Below are positions 16,239 to 25,203 of a DNA stretch of 57,569 nucleotides, piece by piece; position 1 is the first letter of the stretch, and every line of letters starts with the position of its first letter. Below the pieces are notes generated by a model, which was not told the DNA's origin, did no database searches, and saw only the letters and a list, made by a program, of their open reading frames with translations. The stretch covers positions 1 through 57,569 of the forward strand of contig CAJFGS010000015.1 of NCBI GenBank assembly GCA_904377855.1, read 5' to 3'. The translations under genes were made by a program, and so were the position numbers. The stretch is from Candidatus Avimonas merdigallinarum. Lineage in GTDB: Bacteria > Bacillota > Clostridia > Oscillospirales > Acutalibacteraceae.

Positions 16239-16835
16239 ATGGCAAACAGTGAAGAAAAAATCAGCAAATTCGTACAGGCTATTACCGCCTATGCGGAAGA
16301 ACAGCGCGACAAAATCCGCCGCGAAACCGAGGAATTCAAGTCGCAGCGCCTTTTAAAGGCGGAACAGGAAGTCCTTGCCGACGCCTATCAGCTAATCCAG
16401 AAGGAAAACCGGAGCATGCGGGGGGAAGGTATCCGGGAAATCTCCCGGCGCGATCTGGCGGCCCGCAAGGAACTCCTGGCCCGCCGCCGCCAGATTATGG
16501 ACGAGGTGTTTTCCCGCGCCGAACAGCAAATCCTGGCCTTCACCTCGACCCCCGCTTACACCGATCTGCTGCGCAGGCTGTTCCAGGAGTCGGCCGCGTT
16601 TCTCCCTGCCGAAGGGACGGTCTATACCGTATCCCGGCGGGACGAGCCGCTCATTCCGGAGCTTTCCGCCCTCTGCCCGGCGGGAAGCCGGATTGAGGCG
16701 GCGGACGATATCCGGCTGGGGGGCGTCCGCGGGGAAAACGCGGAAAGCGGCCTGATTGCCGACAACACGCTGGACAGCCGGCTGGAGCTTGAGCGGGACG
16801 AATTTGTCCGCACGTCGGGCCTCACCGTCGGTTAG
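16239..16835 (+). CDS. ntpE: V-type ATPase subunit E
   Basis: The peripheral stalk subunit holding the A3B3 head. Of 198 residues, a long N-terminal helix (about 5-105, EEQRDKIRRETEEFKSQRLL) precedes a compact C-terminal domain ending in RLELERDEFVRTSGL, a typical E-subunit ending. ATG 16239 (MANSEEK) is chosen because GGAAAGGCGGGA precedes it; a frame extension upstream to 16161 lies in the hairpin-rich gap. Confidence 0.9.
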   Translation: MANSEEKISKFVQAITAYAEEQRDKIRRETEEFKSQRLLKAEQEVLADAYQLIQKENRSMRGEGIREISRRDLAARKELLARRRQIMDEVFSRAEQQILAFTSTPAYTDLLRRLFQESAAFLPAEGTVYTVSRRDEPLIPELSALCPAGSRIEAADDIRLGGVRGENAESGLIADNTLDSRLELERDEFVRTSGLTVG

Positions 16836-16877
16836 GCATCCGGCGGTCTCCATCAAACAGGAACGGAGTGAATGGTT

Positions 16878-18647
16878 ATGCGCGAAAAAGCCGAAAGAGA
16901 AAACCGGATCTACGGAATTAACGGCCCGGTCATTACCTTGCTGGGAGATACCGGCTTTTCTATGATGGAGATGGTGCTGGTGGGCAACGACCAGCTCGTC
17001 GGCGAGGTCATCGGCATCAACGACAAGGAAACCACCATCCAGGTATATGAAAACACCACCGGCCTCCGCCCGGGGGAACCGGTTGTCGGCTCCGGCGGAC
17101 CGCTGTGCGCCACCCTCGGCCCGGGGATCCTGGACAACATATTCGACGGCATTGAACGCCCGCTGAAGGCCATTGAGGCACAGTCGGGCGACTTTATCCG
17201 CCGCGGCGTCCGCGTTTCCGCCCTGGACGAGGAACGGCAGTGGGACGTGCACATTACGGTGAAGCCGGGCGACCGGCTGGCTCCGGGGATGGTGTACGCT
17301 ACCTGCCCCGAAACCCAGATTATTGAGCACCGCTGCATGGTCCCGCCCTCCCTTTCGGGCGTGGTGGAATCGGTGAGCCCCGACGGGAAGTATACGGTTC
17401 TGGATACGGTCGTTACCCTCCGGGGGGAGGACGGGACGCTCCACCCCCTGTCCCTTTGCCAGAAATGGCCGATCCGCACCCCGCGGCCGGTGGAGGAACG
17501 GCTGTACGCCAACGCGCCCCTGATTACCGGGCAGCGGGTCATCGACTCCCTGTTCCCCATCGCAAAGGGCGGCACCGCCGCCATCCCGGGCGGGTTCGGC
17601 ACCGGCAAGACCATGACCCAGCACCAGCTGGCGAAATGGTGCGACGCGGACATCATCGTCTATATCGGCTGCGGCGAGCGCGGCAATGAAATGTCCCAGG
17701 TGCTGGAGGAATTCACCGGCCTTATCGACCCGAAATCCGGCCGGCCGATGACCGACCGCACCGCGCTCATCGCCAATACGTCCAACATGCCGGTGGCCGC
17801 CCGCGAAGCCTCGATTTACACCGGCGTCACCCTGGCGGAATATTACCGCGACATGGGCTATCACGTCGCGATTATGGCCGACTCCACCTCCCGCTGGGCG
17901 GAAGCGCTCCGCGAAATTTCCGGCCGGCTGGAGGAAATGCCCGCGGAGGAAGGCTTCCCGGCCTATCTCCCCTCCCGGCTGTCGGAATTTTATGAGCGGG
18001 CCGGGATGGTCCGTTCCCTCGGCGGCGCGCAGGGCAGCGTCACCATTATCGGGGCGGTTTCCCCCCAGGGCAGCGACTTCTCCGAGCCGGTCACCCAGAA
18101 CACCAAGCGGTTCACCCGCTGCTTCTGGGCGCTGGATAAGTCCCTCGCCTACGCCCGGCACTACCCGGCGATCAACTGGACGACGAGTTACAGCGAATAC
18201 CTGGGGGATCTCGCCGCTTGGTATGAGGAAAACGTCGGTGAGGATTTCATGGCCTGCCGCTCCCAGATAGCCCAGATCCTGCAGGAAGAAAACAAGCTGA
18301 TGGAAATTGTCAAGCTGATTGGCGCGGACGTGCTCCCCGACGATCAGAAGCTTGCCATCGAAATCGCCCGGGTCATACGCACCGGCTTCCTGCAGCAGAA
18401 CGCCTATCATCAGGACGACACCTATGTCCCGATGGAAAAGCAGCTGAAAATGATGCGGATTATCCTGCATCTGTATAAAAGCGCGCAGAAACTGGTGGCC
18501 CGGTCGATCCCGCTGTCCCAGCTGACGGCGACCGGCCTGTTCGACGAGGTTTCCCGCATCAAATACGACGTGCCGAACGACCATCTGGAACTGCTGGACG
18601 GCTACTTCCAGAAGATCGACGAAGCCATGCGGAAGCTGGACCAGTAA
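16878..18647 (+). CDS. ntpA: V-type ATPase catalytic subunit A
   Basis: The catalytic ATP-binding subunit. The 589-residue protein has the P-loop GGFGTGKT near residue 238, the non-homologous insert typical of A subunits (about 110-190), GCGERGNEM, and MADSTSRWAEALREISGR. Two ATGs lie in frame at 16872 and 16878; GGAG at 16865-16868 is 9 nt from the second and only 3 nt from the first, so the second is preferred. The fragment GGFGTGKT differs slightly from the common GPFGSGKT but keeps all P-loop residues. Confidence 0.96.
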   Translation: MREKAERENRIYGINGPVITLLGDTGFSMMEMVLVGNDQLVGEVIGINDKETTIQVYENTTGLRPGEPVVGSGGPLCATLGPGILDNIFDGIERPLKAIEAQSGDFIRRGVRVSALDEERQWDVHITVKPGDRLAPGMVYATCPETQIIEHRCMVPPSLSGVVESVSPDGKYTVLDTVVTLRGEDGTLHPLSLCQKWPIRTPRPVEERLYANAPLITGQRVIDSLFPIAKGGTAAIPGGFGTGKTMTQHQLAKWCDADIIVYIGCGERGNEMSQVLEEFTGLIDPKSGRPMTDRTALIANTSNMPVAAREASIYTGVTLAEYYRDMGYHVAIMADSTSRWAEALREISGRLEEMPAEEGFPAYLPSRLSEFYERAGMVRSLGGAQGSVTIIGAVSPQGSDFSEPVTQNTKRFTRCFWALDKSLAYARHYPAINWTTSYSEYLGDLAAWYEENVGEDFMACRSQIAQILQEENKLMEIVKLIGADVLPDDQKLAIEIARVIRTGFLQQNAYHQDDTYVPMEKQLKMMRIILHLYKSAQKLVARSIPLSQLTATGLFDEVSRIKYDVPNDHLELLDGYFQKIDEAMRKLDQ

Positions 18648-18736
18648 CCGGCCCGCCTTTTGCCGGACGGCAGGGCGCTCCCACTGGGAGCCGCTTCCCG
18701 GCCGGATCCCGAAGCAGTGGAAAGGGATGACAGAGT

Positions 18737-20146
18737 ATGATTATCGAATACAGAGGCGTCAAGGAAATCAACGGTTCCCTGATTGTCATCGACGGGGTGA
18801 AGGGCGCTTCGTTTGAAGAGACCGTCACGCTCCAGCTGGACGACGGCACGACACGGGACGGCCGTATCGTGGAAATCCAGGGGGAACGCGCCGTTATCCA
18901 GGTGTTTGAAGGGACCAACGGCATTTCCCTCTCCAACACCCGCACCCGGCTTCTCGGCCGGCCGGTGGAGATGCCGCTTTCCCCGGAGATCCTCGGACGG
19001 ATTTTCGACGGCGTGGGCAGGCCTGCCGACGGGCTGGGCGACATCTTCCCTCAAACCCGCCGGGATGTCAACGGCTCGGCCATCAACCCGGTTTCCCGCG
19101 TATATCCCCGTAACTTCATCGAAACCGGCATTTCCTCCATCGACTGCCTGATGACCCTCATTCGCGGGCAGAAGCTGCCGATTTTCTCCGGTTCCGGCAT
19201 GAAGCACAACGAACTGGCGGCCCAGATTGTCCGCCAGGCCAAAATCTCCGACGAAAACGGCGGGGACTTTGCCATTGTATTCGCCGCCATGGGCGTGACC
19301 AACGACGTGGCCGACTATTTCCGCCGCAGCTTTGAAGAAAGCGGCGTGCTCAGCCGGGTGACCATGTTCCTAAACCTTTCCAACGACCCGATCGTCGAAC
19401 GGATCCTGACCCCCCGCTGCGCGCTGACCGCGGCGGAATACCTGGCCTTCGACCGGGGGATGCATATCCTGGTCATCATGACCGACATGACCTCCTATGC
19501 GGAGGCCTGCCGTGAATTCTCCTCCTCCAAAGGGGAGATCCCCGGCCGGAAGGGGTATCCCGGTTACCTGTATTCCGACCTCGCCTCCCTGTACGAGCGG
19601 GCGGGGATGATCAAAAGCAGCAAGGGATCGGTGACCCAGATCCCCATCCTGACCATGCCGAACGACGACATCACCCACCCGGTCCCCGACCTGACCGGGT
19701 ATATCACCGAGGGCCAGATCGTGCTGGACCGCTCGCTGGACGCCAGCGGCATCTATCCGCCGGTTTCCCCCCTGCCCTCCCTGTCCCGCCTCATGAAGGA
19801 CGGGATCGGCGAAGGGTTTACCCGCGCCGACCACGCGGCGGTTTCCAACCAGCTTTTCGCTTGCTACGCCCGGGTGCAGGACGCCCGTTCCCTTGCATCG
19901 GTCATCGGCGAGGAGGAGCTTTCCCCCAACGACAAAAAGCTGCTGGAGTTCGGGAAGATGTTCGACGAGCAGTATATCAACCAGGGGCCGAACGAAAACC
20001 GCTCCATTGATCAGACGCTGGACCTCGGCTGGAAGCTGCTTTCCACCCTCCCGCGTGAAGAACTTGACCGTATCGACGACAAGATGCTGGCAGAGCATTA
20101 CCATCCCGAAGAGGCCGGCGCGCCGGTTGTTCCGGTCTCGCCGTGA
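18737..20146 (+). CDS. ntpB: V-type ATPase subunit B
   Basis: The regulatory, non-catalytic partner of subunit A in the hexameric head. The 469-residue protein contains [21 protein letters not shown] and [15 protein letters not shown] where the P-loop would be (no GKT, as expected for B), then [13 protein letters not shown] and the C-terminal helical domain. It starts 89 nt after subunit A with AAAGGGA upstream. Confidence 0.96.
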   Translation: MIIEYRGVKEINGSLIVIDGVKGASFEETVTLQLDDGTTRDGRIVEIQGERAVIQVFEGTNGISLSNTRTRLLGRPVEMPLSPEILGRIFDGVGRPADGLGDIFPQTRRDVNGSAINPVSRVYPRNFIETGISSIDCLMTLIRGQKLPIFSGSGMKHNELAAQIVRQAKISDENGGDFAIVFAAMGVTNDVADYFRRSFEESGVLSRVTMFLNLSNDPIVERILTPRCALTAAEYLAFDRGMHILVIMTDMTSYAEACREFSSSKGEIPGRKGYPGYLYSDLASLYERAGMIKSSKGSVTQIPILTMPNDDITHPVPDLTGYITEGQIVLDRSLDASGIYPPVSPLPSLSRLMKDGIGEGFTRADHAAVSNQLFACYARVQDARSLASVIGEEELSPNDKKLLEFGKMFDEQYINQGPNENRSIDQTLDLGWKLLSTLPREELDRIDDKMLAEHYHPEEAGAPVVPVSP

Positions 20147-20184
20147 CGGTTTGGGATTCCCTCAGGAAAGTGTGGTGACGCCCC

Positions 20185-20835
20185 TTGGCGGAACAGGTAT
20201 TCCCCACCAAAGGAAATTTGATGAATGCCAAAAAGACGCTGAACCTGGCCAGGGTCGGCTTCGAGCTGCTGGACAGGAAGCGGAATATCATCGTGCGGGA
20301 AATGATGGCGCTCATTGACCGGGCGGAATCCATCCAATCCCAGATCGATTCCTGCTACGAGCAGGCGTACAGCGCGCTGCAGAAAGCCAACGTCGCGCAC
20401 GGCATCTGCAGCGATATCGCCGCGTCGGTGCCGGTGGAAAACGGGCTTTCCCTGAAAACCCGCAGCGTCATGGGGGTGGAAATCCCCCTGGTCTCCCTGG
20501 ATGCGGAGCCGGTGGAACTCTCCTACGGCTTCATGTTTTCGAGTTCCCTGGTGGACGAGGCGTATATCAAGTTTGACAAGGTGAAAAAACTCACGGCCGA
20601 GTTGGCGGAGGTGGAAAACAGCGTTTACCGCCTGGCCACCGCGGTCAGCAAGACCCAGAAGCGCGCCAACGCGCTGAAGAATATCATCATCCCCCGCTAT
20701 ACCTCGACGGTCAAATACATCACCGATTCCCTGGAGGAAAAGGAGCGCGAGGATTTCTCCCGCCTGAAGGTGATCAAAGCGCAGAAACGGGCCGCCGAAA
20801 AAGAGGAAGAACAGGCAACGGCAATCCCCCGCTGA
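20185..20835 (+). CDS. ntpD: V-type ATPase subunit D
   Basis: The central rotor shaft. The 216-residue protein is formed by two long helices: PTKGNLMNAKKTLNLARVGFELLDRKRN at the front and VSKTQKRANALKNIIIPRY toward the C-terminus, both family hallmarks. The start is TTG 20185. Last gene of the operon: its stop codon lies inside the terminator stem at 20823-20855. Confidence 0.94.
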   Translation: MAEQVFPTKGNLMNAKKTLNLARVGFELLDRKRNIIVREMMALIDRAESIQSQIDSCYEQAYSALQKANVAHGICSDIAASVPVENGLSLKTRSVMGVEIPLVSLDAEPVELSYGFMFSSSLVDEAYIKFDKVKKLTAELAEVENSVYRLATAVSKTQKRANALKNIIIPRYTSTVKYITDSLEEKEREDFSRLKVIKAQKRAAEKEEEQATAIPR

Positions 20836-20858
20836 CAGCTTTTCAGCGGGGGATTTTT
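20823..20858 (+). terminator. V-type ATPase operon terminator
   Basis: A 13-bp stem (20823-20835 with 20843-20855) with a T5 tail. It overlaps the last codons of subunit D and should end the operon. Confidence 0.9.
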
Positions 20859-20931
20859 GGCGTTTGCGGGGCGGCTTCTTTGCCTAGGCTTCTTTGCCAT
20901 AGGCCCTGGATTTTGAAAAAGTGCAAAGTCC

Positions 20932-20964
20932 CCGCAACCAAACCGGGTTTTTGCGGTGTATAAT
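20932..20964 (+). promoter_or_regulatory. Likely autoregulated ECF promoter with inverted repeat
   Basis: GCAACC (20934-20939) lies 17 nt before TGTATA, within GTGTATAAT (20956-20964). The AAC-type -35 is characteristic of ECF sigma factors, while TATAAT at 20959-20964 could also serve sigma-A. CCGCAA (20932-20937) and TTGCGG (20951-20956) form an inverted repeat spanning the spacer. Confidence 0.5.
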
Positions 20965-21003
20965 CAGTGAAAGGCCTTTTCAAACCGGAAGGAGGACAGT
21001 CGC

Positions 21004-21564
21004 ATGGACGACCGGCAGATTGTCGATTTATATTGGGAGCGCTCCGAATCCGCCATTGCCGAAAGCCAGCGGAAATACGCCGGGTACTGCCGGTCCATCG
21101 CCTATGCCGTCTTAAACAGCCGGGAGGATGCGGACGAATGCGTAAACACCGCCTTCCTGCGCGCCTGGGAGTCGATCCCGCCCGCCAGGCCCGCCGTGCT
21201 GTCCGCCTTTTTGGGGAAAATCACCCGCAATCTGGCGCTGAACCGGCTCAAGCAGACGGACGCCCAGAAACGGGGCGGCGGGCAGGTGCCCCTCCTGTTA
21301 GCCGAATTGGAGGATTGCCTCCCCGGCGGGCAGACGGTGGAAGCCGCTGCCGACGACCGGGCGCTGGCACGGGCGATCGACGGTTTTTTGGCCGGCCTGC
21401 CCGCCTCCAGGCGGAGGCTGTTTGTGCGCCGGTACTGGTACATGCAGCCCATCCGGGAGATGGCAGAGCAGGCTGGCGCAAGCGAAAGCCGGATAAAATC
21501 CCAGCTGTTCCGCCTGCGTAAACAGCTGAAAACCCATCTGGAGAAAGAAGGGATCGAACTGTGA
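21004..21564 (+). CDS. ECF-type RNA polymerase sigma factor
   Basis: A 186-residue sigma-70 family protein with only regions 2 and 4. Region 2 is at about 25-85 (AVLNSREDADECVNTAFLRA, then LGKITRNLALNRLKQ). Region 4 is at about 120-175 (FLAGLPASRRRLFVRRYWYM and a helix-turn-helix ESRIKSQLFRLRKQLKTHL). AAGGAGGA lies about 6 nt before the ATG. The next gene overlaps by four bases and encodes a single-pass membrane protein, the usual anti-sigma arrangement. The promoter upstream looks ECF-like, so autoregulation is likely. The stimulus is unknown. Confidence 0.92.
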   Translation: MDDRQIVDLYWERSESAIAESQRKYAGYCRSIAYAVLNSREDADECVNTAFLRAWESIPPARPAVLSAFLGKITRNLALNRLKQTDAQKRGGGQVPLLLAELEDCLPGGQTVEAAADDRALARAIDGFLAGLPASRRRLFVRRYWYMQPIREMAEQAGASESRIKSQLFRLRKQLKTHLEKEGIEL

Positions 21565-22541
21565 GCAACTCAGAAAAAAGCGAGCGGCTTCTTTCCGCCA
21601 TCGGACAGATCCGGGAAGAAGCCATCGCCGAGGCCGATGTCTCCGAAGCGGGGACGCCAAACCCTAAAAAGGCCCGGAAACCGGGGAGAAACCGTCCCTG
21701 GATCCGGGGCGGGATCCTGGCGGCCTGCCTGTGCCTGGCCGTCCTCGGCGGCGTCCTCCTGTTCCGTCCCCGGCCGGAGGCCGGCTGGCCGGTCAAGCAG
21801 GTGCCGGCGGCGGAGTCCAGTACGTCGGACGAAATCGCACAGCTTCCGCCCTGGGACGAACAGGAGATGGGCGAACGATACCAGTCCCTGTCCTTCGAGG
21901 GCGCGGAATACGGGGGGACCGCTCACCGGCTGGACGCCCCGCAAATCGGCGGTCTGCTTGGGCAGGCGGTGCTGTCCGGCCAGGATCTCTCCACCGGTGA
22001 GAACCACTCCATAGGCGGTACAATCTACCGCATCCAGGGGATCCAGCCCGTCTGCGCCGTCGCCGTGCAGTTTGCGGAGGGGGGCGGATACTACGTCTAC
22101 CGGAACAGCGGATACCGCCCCGAAACGCTGGGGCAGTTTATCGACGATTTGAACCTGCGGGAAACCCTGCGGTTCGGCTCCGCCTGGTACACCGCGCGCA
22201 GGCCGGACGGCGAATACGCCACGATTGAGTTTGTGGAGCCCGACGACGCAGTCATCTGGGAGATGCTCCTATCGGACGGGACCCTGCCCAACGTATGGTC
22301 GGACACGGCGGAGTTTGCGCAGGAAATCAGCGTCAGCGTGGATATCCCCCTGCTGGGATATGAAAACATCAGCCTCTGGGTGACGGAGGACGGGTATCTT
22401 GCCACCAACATTTTGGATACCGGGAAAGCGTTTTTCATCGGGGAGGAAGCCGCGCAGTCCTTTGTGGAGTATGTGCTCGAAAACTGCAAAGGATACGAAA
22501 TCGTCTATACGGACGCGGACGGCGGCGGGGAGCCGGAGTAA
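21561..22541 (+). CDS. Putative membrane-anchored anti-sigma factor
   Basis: A 326-residue protein with a cytoplasmic N-terminus of about 45 residues rich in Lys/Arg near the membrane, one membrane helix (about 50-68, GGILAACLCLAVLGGVLLF) and a large extracytoplasmic domain of about 250 residues that I do not recognise. The GTG start overlaps the sigma gene stop by four bases, so synthesis is coupled. Position and topology argue for an anti-sigma factor or sensor. No zinc HxxxCxxC motif of ZAS anti-sigma factors is seen, so the binding mode is unknown. Confidence 0.7.
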   Translation: MSNSEKSERLLSAIGQIREEAIAEADVSEAGTPNPKKARKPGRNRPWIRGGILAACLCLAVLGGVLLFRPRPEAGWPVKQVPAAESSTSDEIAQLPPWDEQEMGERYQSLSFEGAEYGGTAHRLDAPQIGGLLGQAVLSGQDLSTGENHSIGGTIYRIQGIQPVCAVAVQFAEGGGYYVYRNSGYRPETLGQFIDDLNLRETLRFGSAWYTARRPDGEYATIEFVEPDDAVIWEMLLSDGTLPNVWSDTAEFAQEISVSVDIPLLGYENISLWVTEDGYLATNILDTGKAFFIGEEAAQSFVEYVLENCKGYEIVYTDADGGGEPE

Positions 22542-22622
22542 CCGCCCGTCCCCCGGCCATCCAAGCAGAAACGCCGCGCAATGCATGAAAACGCGGCGGG
22601 GGCAAGCCTCATCAAACAGGAA

Positions 22623-22647
22623 TGCGGGCCGCATCTCGCGGCCCGCA
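22623..22647. other. 10-bp hairpin preceding terminator
   Basis: TGCGGGCCGC (22623-22632) pairs with GCGGCCCGCA (22638-22647). It lies 7 nt before the main terminator stem and has no T-run of its own. Confidence 0.55.
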
Positions 22648-22654
22648 AACGTTT

Positions 22655-22698
22655 CAGGGGAGCAGCTGCCGTTGGCAGCTGCTCCCCTGCTATTTTTT
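22655..22698 (+). terminator. Terminator of sigma/anti-sigma operon
   Basis: A 16-bp perfect stem (22655-22670 with 22674-22689), a 3-nt loop and a tail of six T on the plus strand. It lies between convergent genes. Confidence 0.92.
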
Positions 22699-22704
22699 AC
22701 AGCC

Positions 22705-23559
22705 TTACAGCCGGCCCCGCTCGGTCAAGCGCTGTTCCAGATGCTCGATAGCGTCCGCGACCACCCCGTCCTCGCAGTCGCCGGCAATAAAGCGGGCGAG
22801 GATCTTGACGTCCTCCGGCGCGTTCCCGGCAGCCATCGGATAAGCGGCCGCCTTGAGCATATCCACATCGTTGTAGTAGTCCCCTACCGCCGCCACGCAG
22901 GAGGGGGCAATCCCGCATACTTCCGCCACCATTTTCAAGCCCATCCCTTTATTGGCGCGGGCGGGAAGCAGCTCGTAATACGTTTCCTCCGTAAACATGC
23001 CGTACATTCCCTCCAGCCGTCCTTCCAGGAAGCGGCGGACCTTATGCAGTTCCTCATGCGCCCCGCCGAAGAGGACCTTGTTGACCTGTGCGGGAAGCCG
23101 GTCGAACGGGACGTCCTCGCAGCAGCTTTCCGTCCGCTCAATCTCATGCAGCCGTACCATCACATCGTTGGACTGCACGACCTGGACATCCGAGCCGACA
23201 TATGTCTGCACCCCGATCGACGGGAAGTGCTCATGCACATCCCACGCGATCTCCCGGTACCATTCCGGAAGATAGGACTGGCGGGCGGGGCGGCCCTGGT
23301 TAAAATCATACACGACCGCGCCGTTCAGGGTCACGCCCGGGCAGTTGACCCCCGTTACCGAGGCAATCGTTTGGGCCGAACAGGAGCAGCGGCCGGTGGC
23401 GATGGAAAACAGCCCGCCCTTTTCCTGAAAGCGGCGGATCGCCTCCAGATTGCGCTCAACAATCTGCTTTTTCCGGTTCAGCAGGGTCCCGTCCAGATCG
23501 CTCAGCAGAAGAATGCCTTCAAACAGCCGCTCCGGGCTGCGCTTTGTAAAATCCATCAT
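22705..23559 (-). CDS. Cof-type HAD-IIB family phosphatase
   Basis: A 284-residue HAD hydrolase that probably dephosphorylates sugar phosphates or similar metabolites. Motif I is LSDLDGTLL, motif II is the Thr of IATGR, motif III is Lys in NKGMGLKMV, and motif IV is VGDYYNDVDML; the C2-type cap lies between them. Start codons at 23559 and 23556 follow GGAAAGG with good spacing; the more distant ATG at 23586 has a poor SD. Last gene on this strand before a convergent operon. Confidence 0.87.
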   Translation of the reverse strand: MMDFTKRSPERLFEGILLLSDLDGTLLNRKKQIVERNLEAIRRFQEKGGLFSIATGRCSCSAQTIASVTGVNCPGVTLNGAVVYDFNQGRPARQSYLPEWYREIAWDVHEHFPSIGVQTYVGSDVQVVQSNDVMVRLHEIERTESCCEDVPFDRLPAQVNKVLFGGAHEELHKVRRFLEGRLEGMYGMFTEETYYELLPARANKGMGLKMVAEVCGIAPSCVAAVGDYYNDVDMLKAAAYPMAAGNAPEDVKILARFIAGDCEDGVVADAIEHLEQRLTERGRL

Positions 23560-23635
23560 CCAAAACCTTTCCGGCGTCCCCTTCATTTCCCGGGGACAGA
23601 CGCCTGTATCGATTTGCGTTTAGCCATCCCGCTTT

Positions 23636-24553
23636 TCACAGCGGAGGGCCCAGCGCGCGCAGAAACGCCGTAAAATAAGCGGGCAGCTCGCTGGAAAATT
23701 CCATATACCGCCCGTCCCGCGGGTGGCGGAACCCGATTACCCGCGCGTGCAGGCATTGCCCATGCAGCGCCGCGGGCTGGCGGCTTCCGCCGTATACGGT
23801 ATCCCCGGCCACGGGGTGGCCCAGATACGCCATATGCACCCGGATTTGGTGGGTGCGCCCCGTCTCCAGCCGCAGGCGGACATGGGTATACCCCGCATAC
23901 CGGGCGATCACCTCATAATGGGTCACGGCCGGCTTGGAATTTTTGGGTGTCACCGCCATCTTTTTCCGTTCCACCGGATGCCGGCCGATCGGCGCGTCCA
24001 CCGTCCCGGCGTCGTCCCGAAGGCGGCCGGTCACCACCGCCTCATAGATGCGGGTAAAGCTGTGTTCCTTAATCTGCTCCGCCAGGCAGCGGTGGGCCAG
24101 ATCGTTTTTCGCCACAATCAGCAGGCCGCTGGTATCCTTGTCAATCCGGTGGACAATCCCCGGGCGCATCACCCCGTTGATGCCGGACAGGCTGTCGCCG
24201 CAGTGGGCGAGCAGGGCATTGACCAGGGTGCCGGTATAATTGCCCGCCGCCGGGTGGACCACCATCCCTTTGGGCTTGTTCACCACCAGCAGATCGGCGT
24301 CCTCGTACACGATATCCAGGGAGATTTCCTCCGCCTGCGCCTCGTATGCGACCGGGTCGGGAATCGATACCGCAATTTCCTCCCCCCCGCGCAGCCGGTA
24401 GTTTTTCGCCCGGACCACGCCGCCGGCGGTTACCAGCCCTTTTTCCAGCCAGTCCTGCACCTGGGCGCGGGGGACCTGCAGTTCCTCGCTGAGATACCGA
24501 TCAAGCCTTTCCCCCGTCTTCTCCGCCGGAGGGAGCCGGCGTTCCGTCCTCAT
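23636..24553 (-). CDS. rluD: Pseudouridine synthase, RluD family
   Basis: Isomerises uridine to pseudouridine in 23S rRNA. The 305-residue protein has an N-terminal S4 domain (about 12-70, ERLDRYLSEELQVPRAQVQDW) and the RluA/RluD catalytic domain with HRIDKDTSGLL containing the catalytic Asp, then ETGRTHQIRVHMAYLGHP. It overlaps the 3' end of lspA by 53 nt, the usual lspA-rluD order of Firmicutes. The exact target uridines (RluD-like or RluC-like) cannot be told from this alone. Confidence 0.92.
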   Translation of the reverse strand: MRTERRLPPAEKTGERLDRYLSEELQVPRAQVQDWLEKGLVTAGGVVRAKNYRLRGGEEIAVSIPDPVAYEAQAEEISLDIVYEDADLLVVNKPKGMVVHPAAGNYTGTLVNALLAHCGDSLSGINGVMRPGIVHRIDKDTSGLLIVAKNDLAHRCLAEQIKEHSFTRIYEAVVTGRLRDDAGTVDAPIGRHPVERKKMAVTPKNSKPAVTHYEVIARYAGYTHVRLRLETGRTHQIRVHMAYLGHPVAGDTVYGGSRQPAALHGQCLHARVIGFRHPRDGRYMEFSSELPAYFTAFLRALGPPL

Positions 24554-25070
24554 TCGACGCTTCCCCCTCTGCCGTTTCCGTTTTTTCCGCCGCCGCAGCC
24601 GGTTCCTTTACCGCCTTTTCGTCATTATACAGGAACAGATAAAAAACCAGCAGCAAAACGGCCCCCGCCACGACAAAGCAGTCGGCCAGGTTGAAAATCG
24701 GGAAATCGATCAGCTTGAAATAGATAAAATCCACCACTTCATGCCGGAAGATCCGGTCGATCAGATTCCCCATGCCGCCCGCGATAATCAGGATGCCGCT
24801 GATGGTTACCATCCGGTGCTGCCGGACCTTGCCGGACAGGAGGATAACCAGGATGGCCAGCAGCACAACCGACGTCAAGCCGATAAAAATCCAGCGGTTT
24901 CCGGGAAAAAGGCCGAACGCCACGCCGGGATTGGTGGTAAAATGAAATTCCAGCACGCCGGGGATGATGACAAAAGGGCCATCCTGAAGGAAGGCCAAAG
25001 CCAGCAATTTTGTAAACTGATCCAGCAGGATCAGCGCCACTGACGCCAGCAGGACAAGCGCCTGATACAT
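24501..25070 (-). CDS. lspA: Lipoprotein signal peptidase (signal peptidase II)
   Basis: An aspartyl protease of the membrane that cleaves prolipoprotein signal peptides. It has four membrane helices in the first 150 residues, with both catalytic Asp motifs visible: GNLIDRI and FNLADCFV. The 189-residue protein is longer than the usual 150-165 because of a charged, Ala/Glu-rich C-terminal tail of about 35 residues that overlaps the rluD start. AGGAAA precedes the ATG. Confidence 0.94.
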   Translation of the reverse strand: MYQALVLLASVALILLDQFTKLLALAFLQDGPFVIIPGVLEFHFTTNPGVAFGLFPGNRWIFIGLTSVVLLAILVILLSGKVRQHRMVTISGILIIAGGMGNLIDRIFRHEVVDFIYFKLIDFPIFNLADCFVVAGAVLLLVFYLFLYNDEKAVKEPAAAAEKTETAEGEASNEDGTPAPSGGEDGGKA

Positions 25071-25160
25071 ATATATTTCCTCGTTTCCGCCATGGGGGAT
25101 TTACAAAGCAAGACAAACCGAAGGGCGTTCCCCATGGCGAAACGTCCCGGGACGGGCAAA

Positions 25161-25193
25161 GGCGGCGGGCCGGAAACCGGTACGCCGCCCTTT
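25161..25193 (-). terminator. Hairpin after divIVA
   Basis: GGCGGCG (25161-25167) pairs with CGCCGCC (25183-25189) around an inner CCGG/CCGG stem. Only a short TTT tail is seen on the minus strand, so termination is likely partial. Confidence 0.45.
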
Positions 25194-25203
25194 CATATGC
25201 AGT

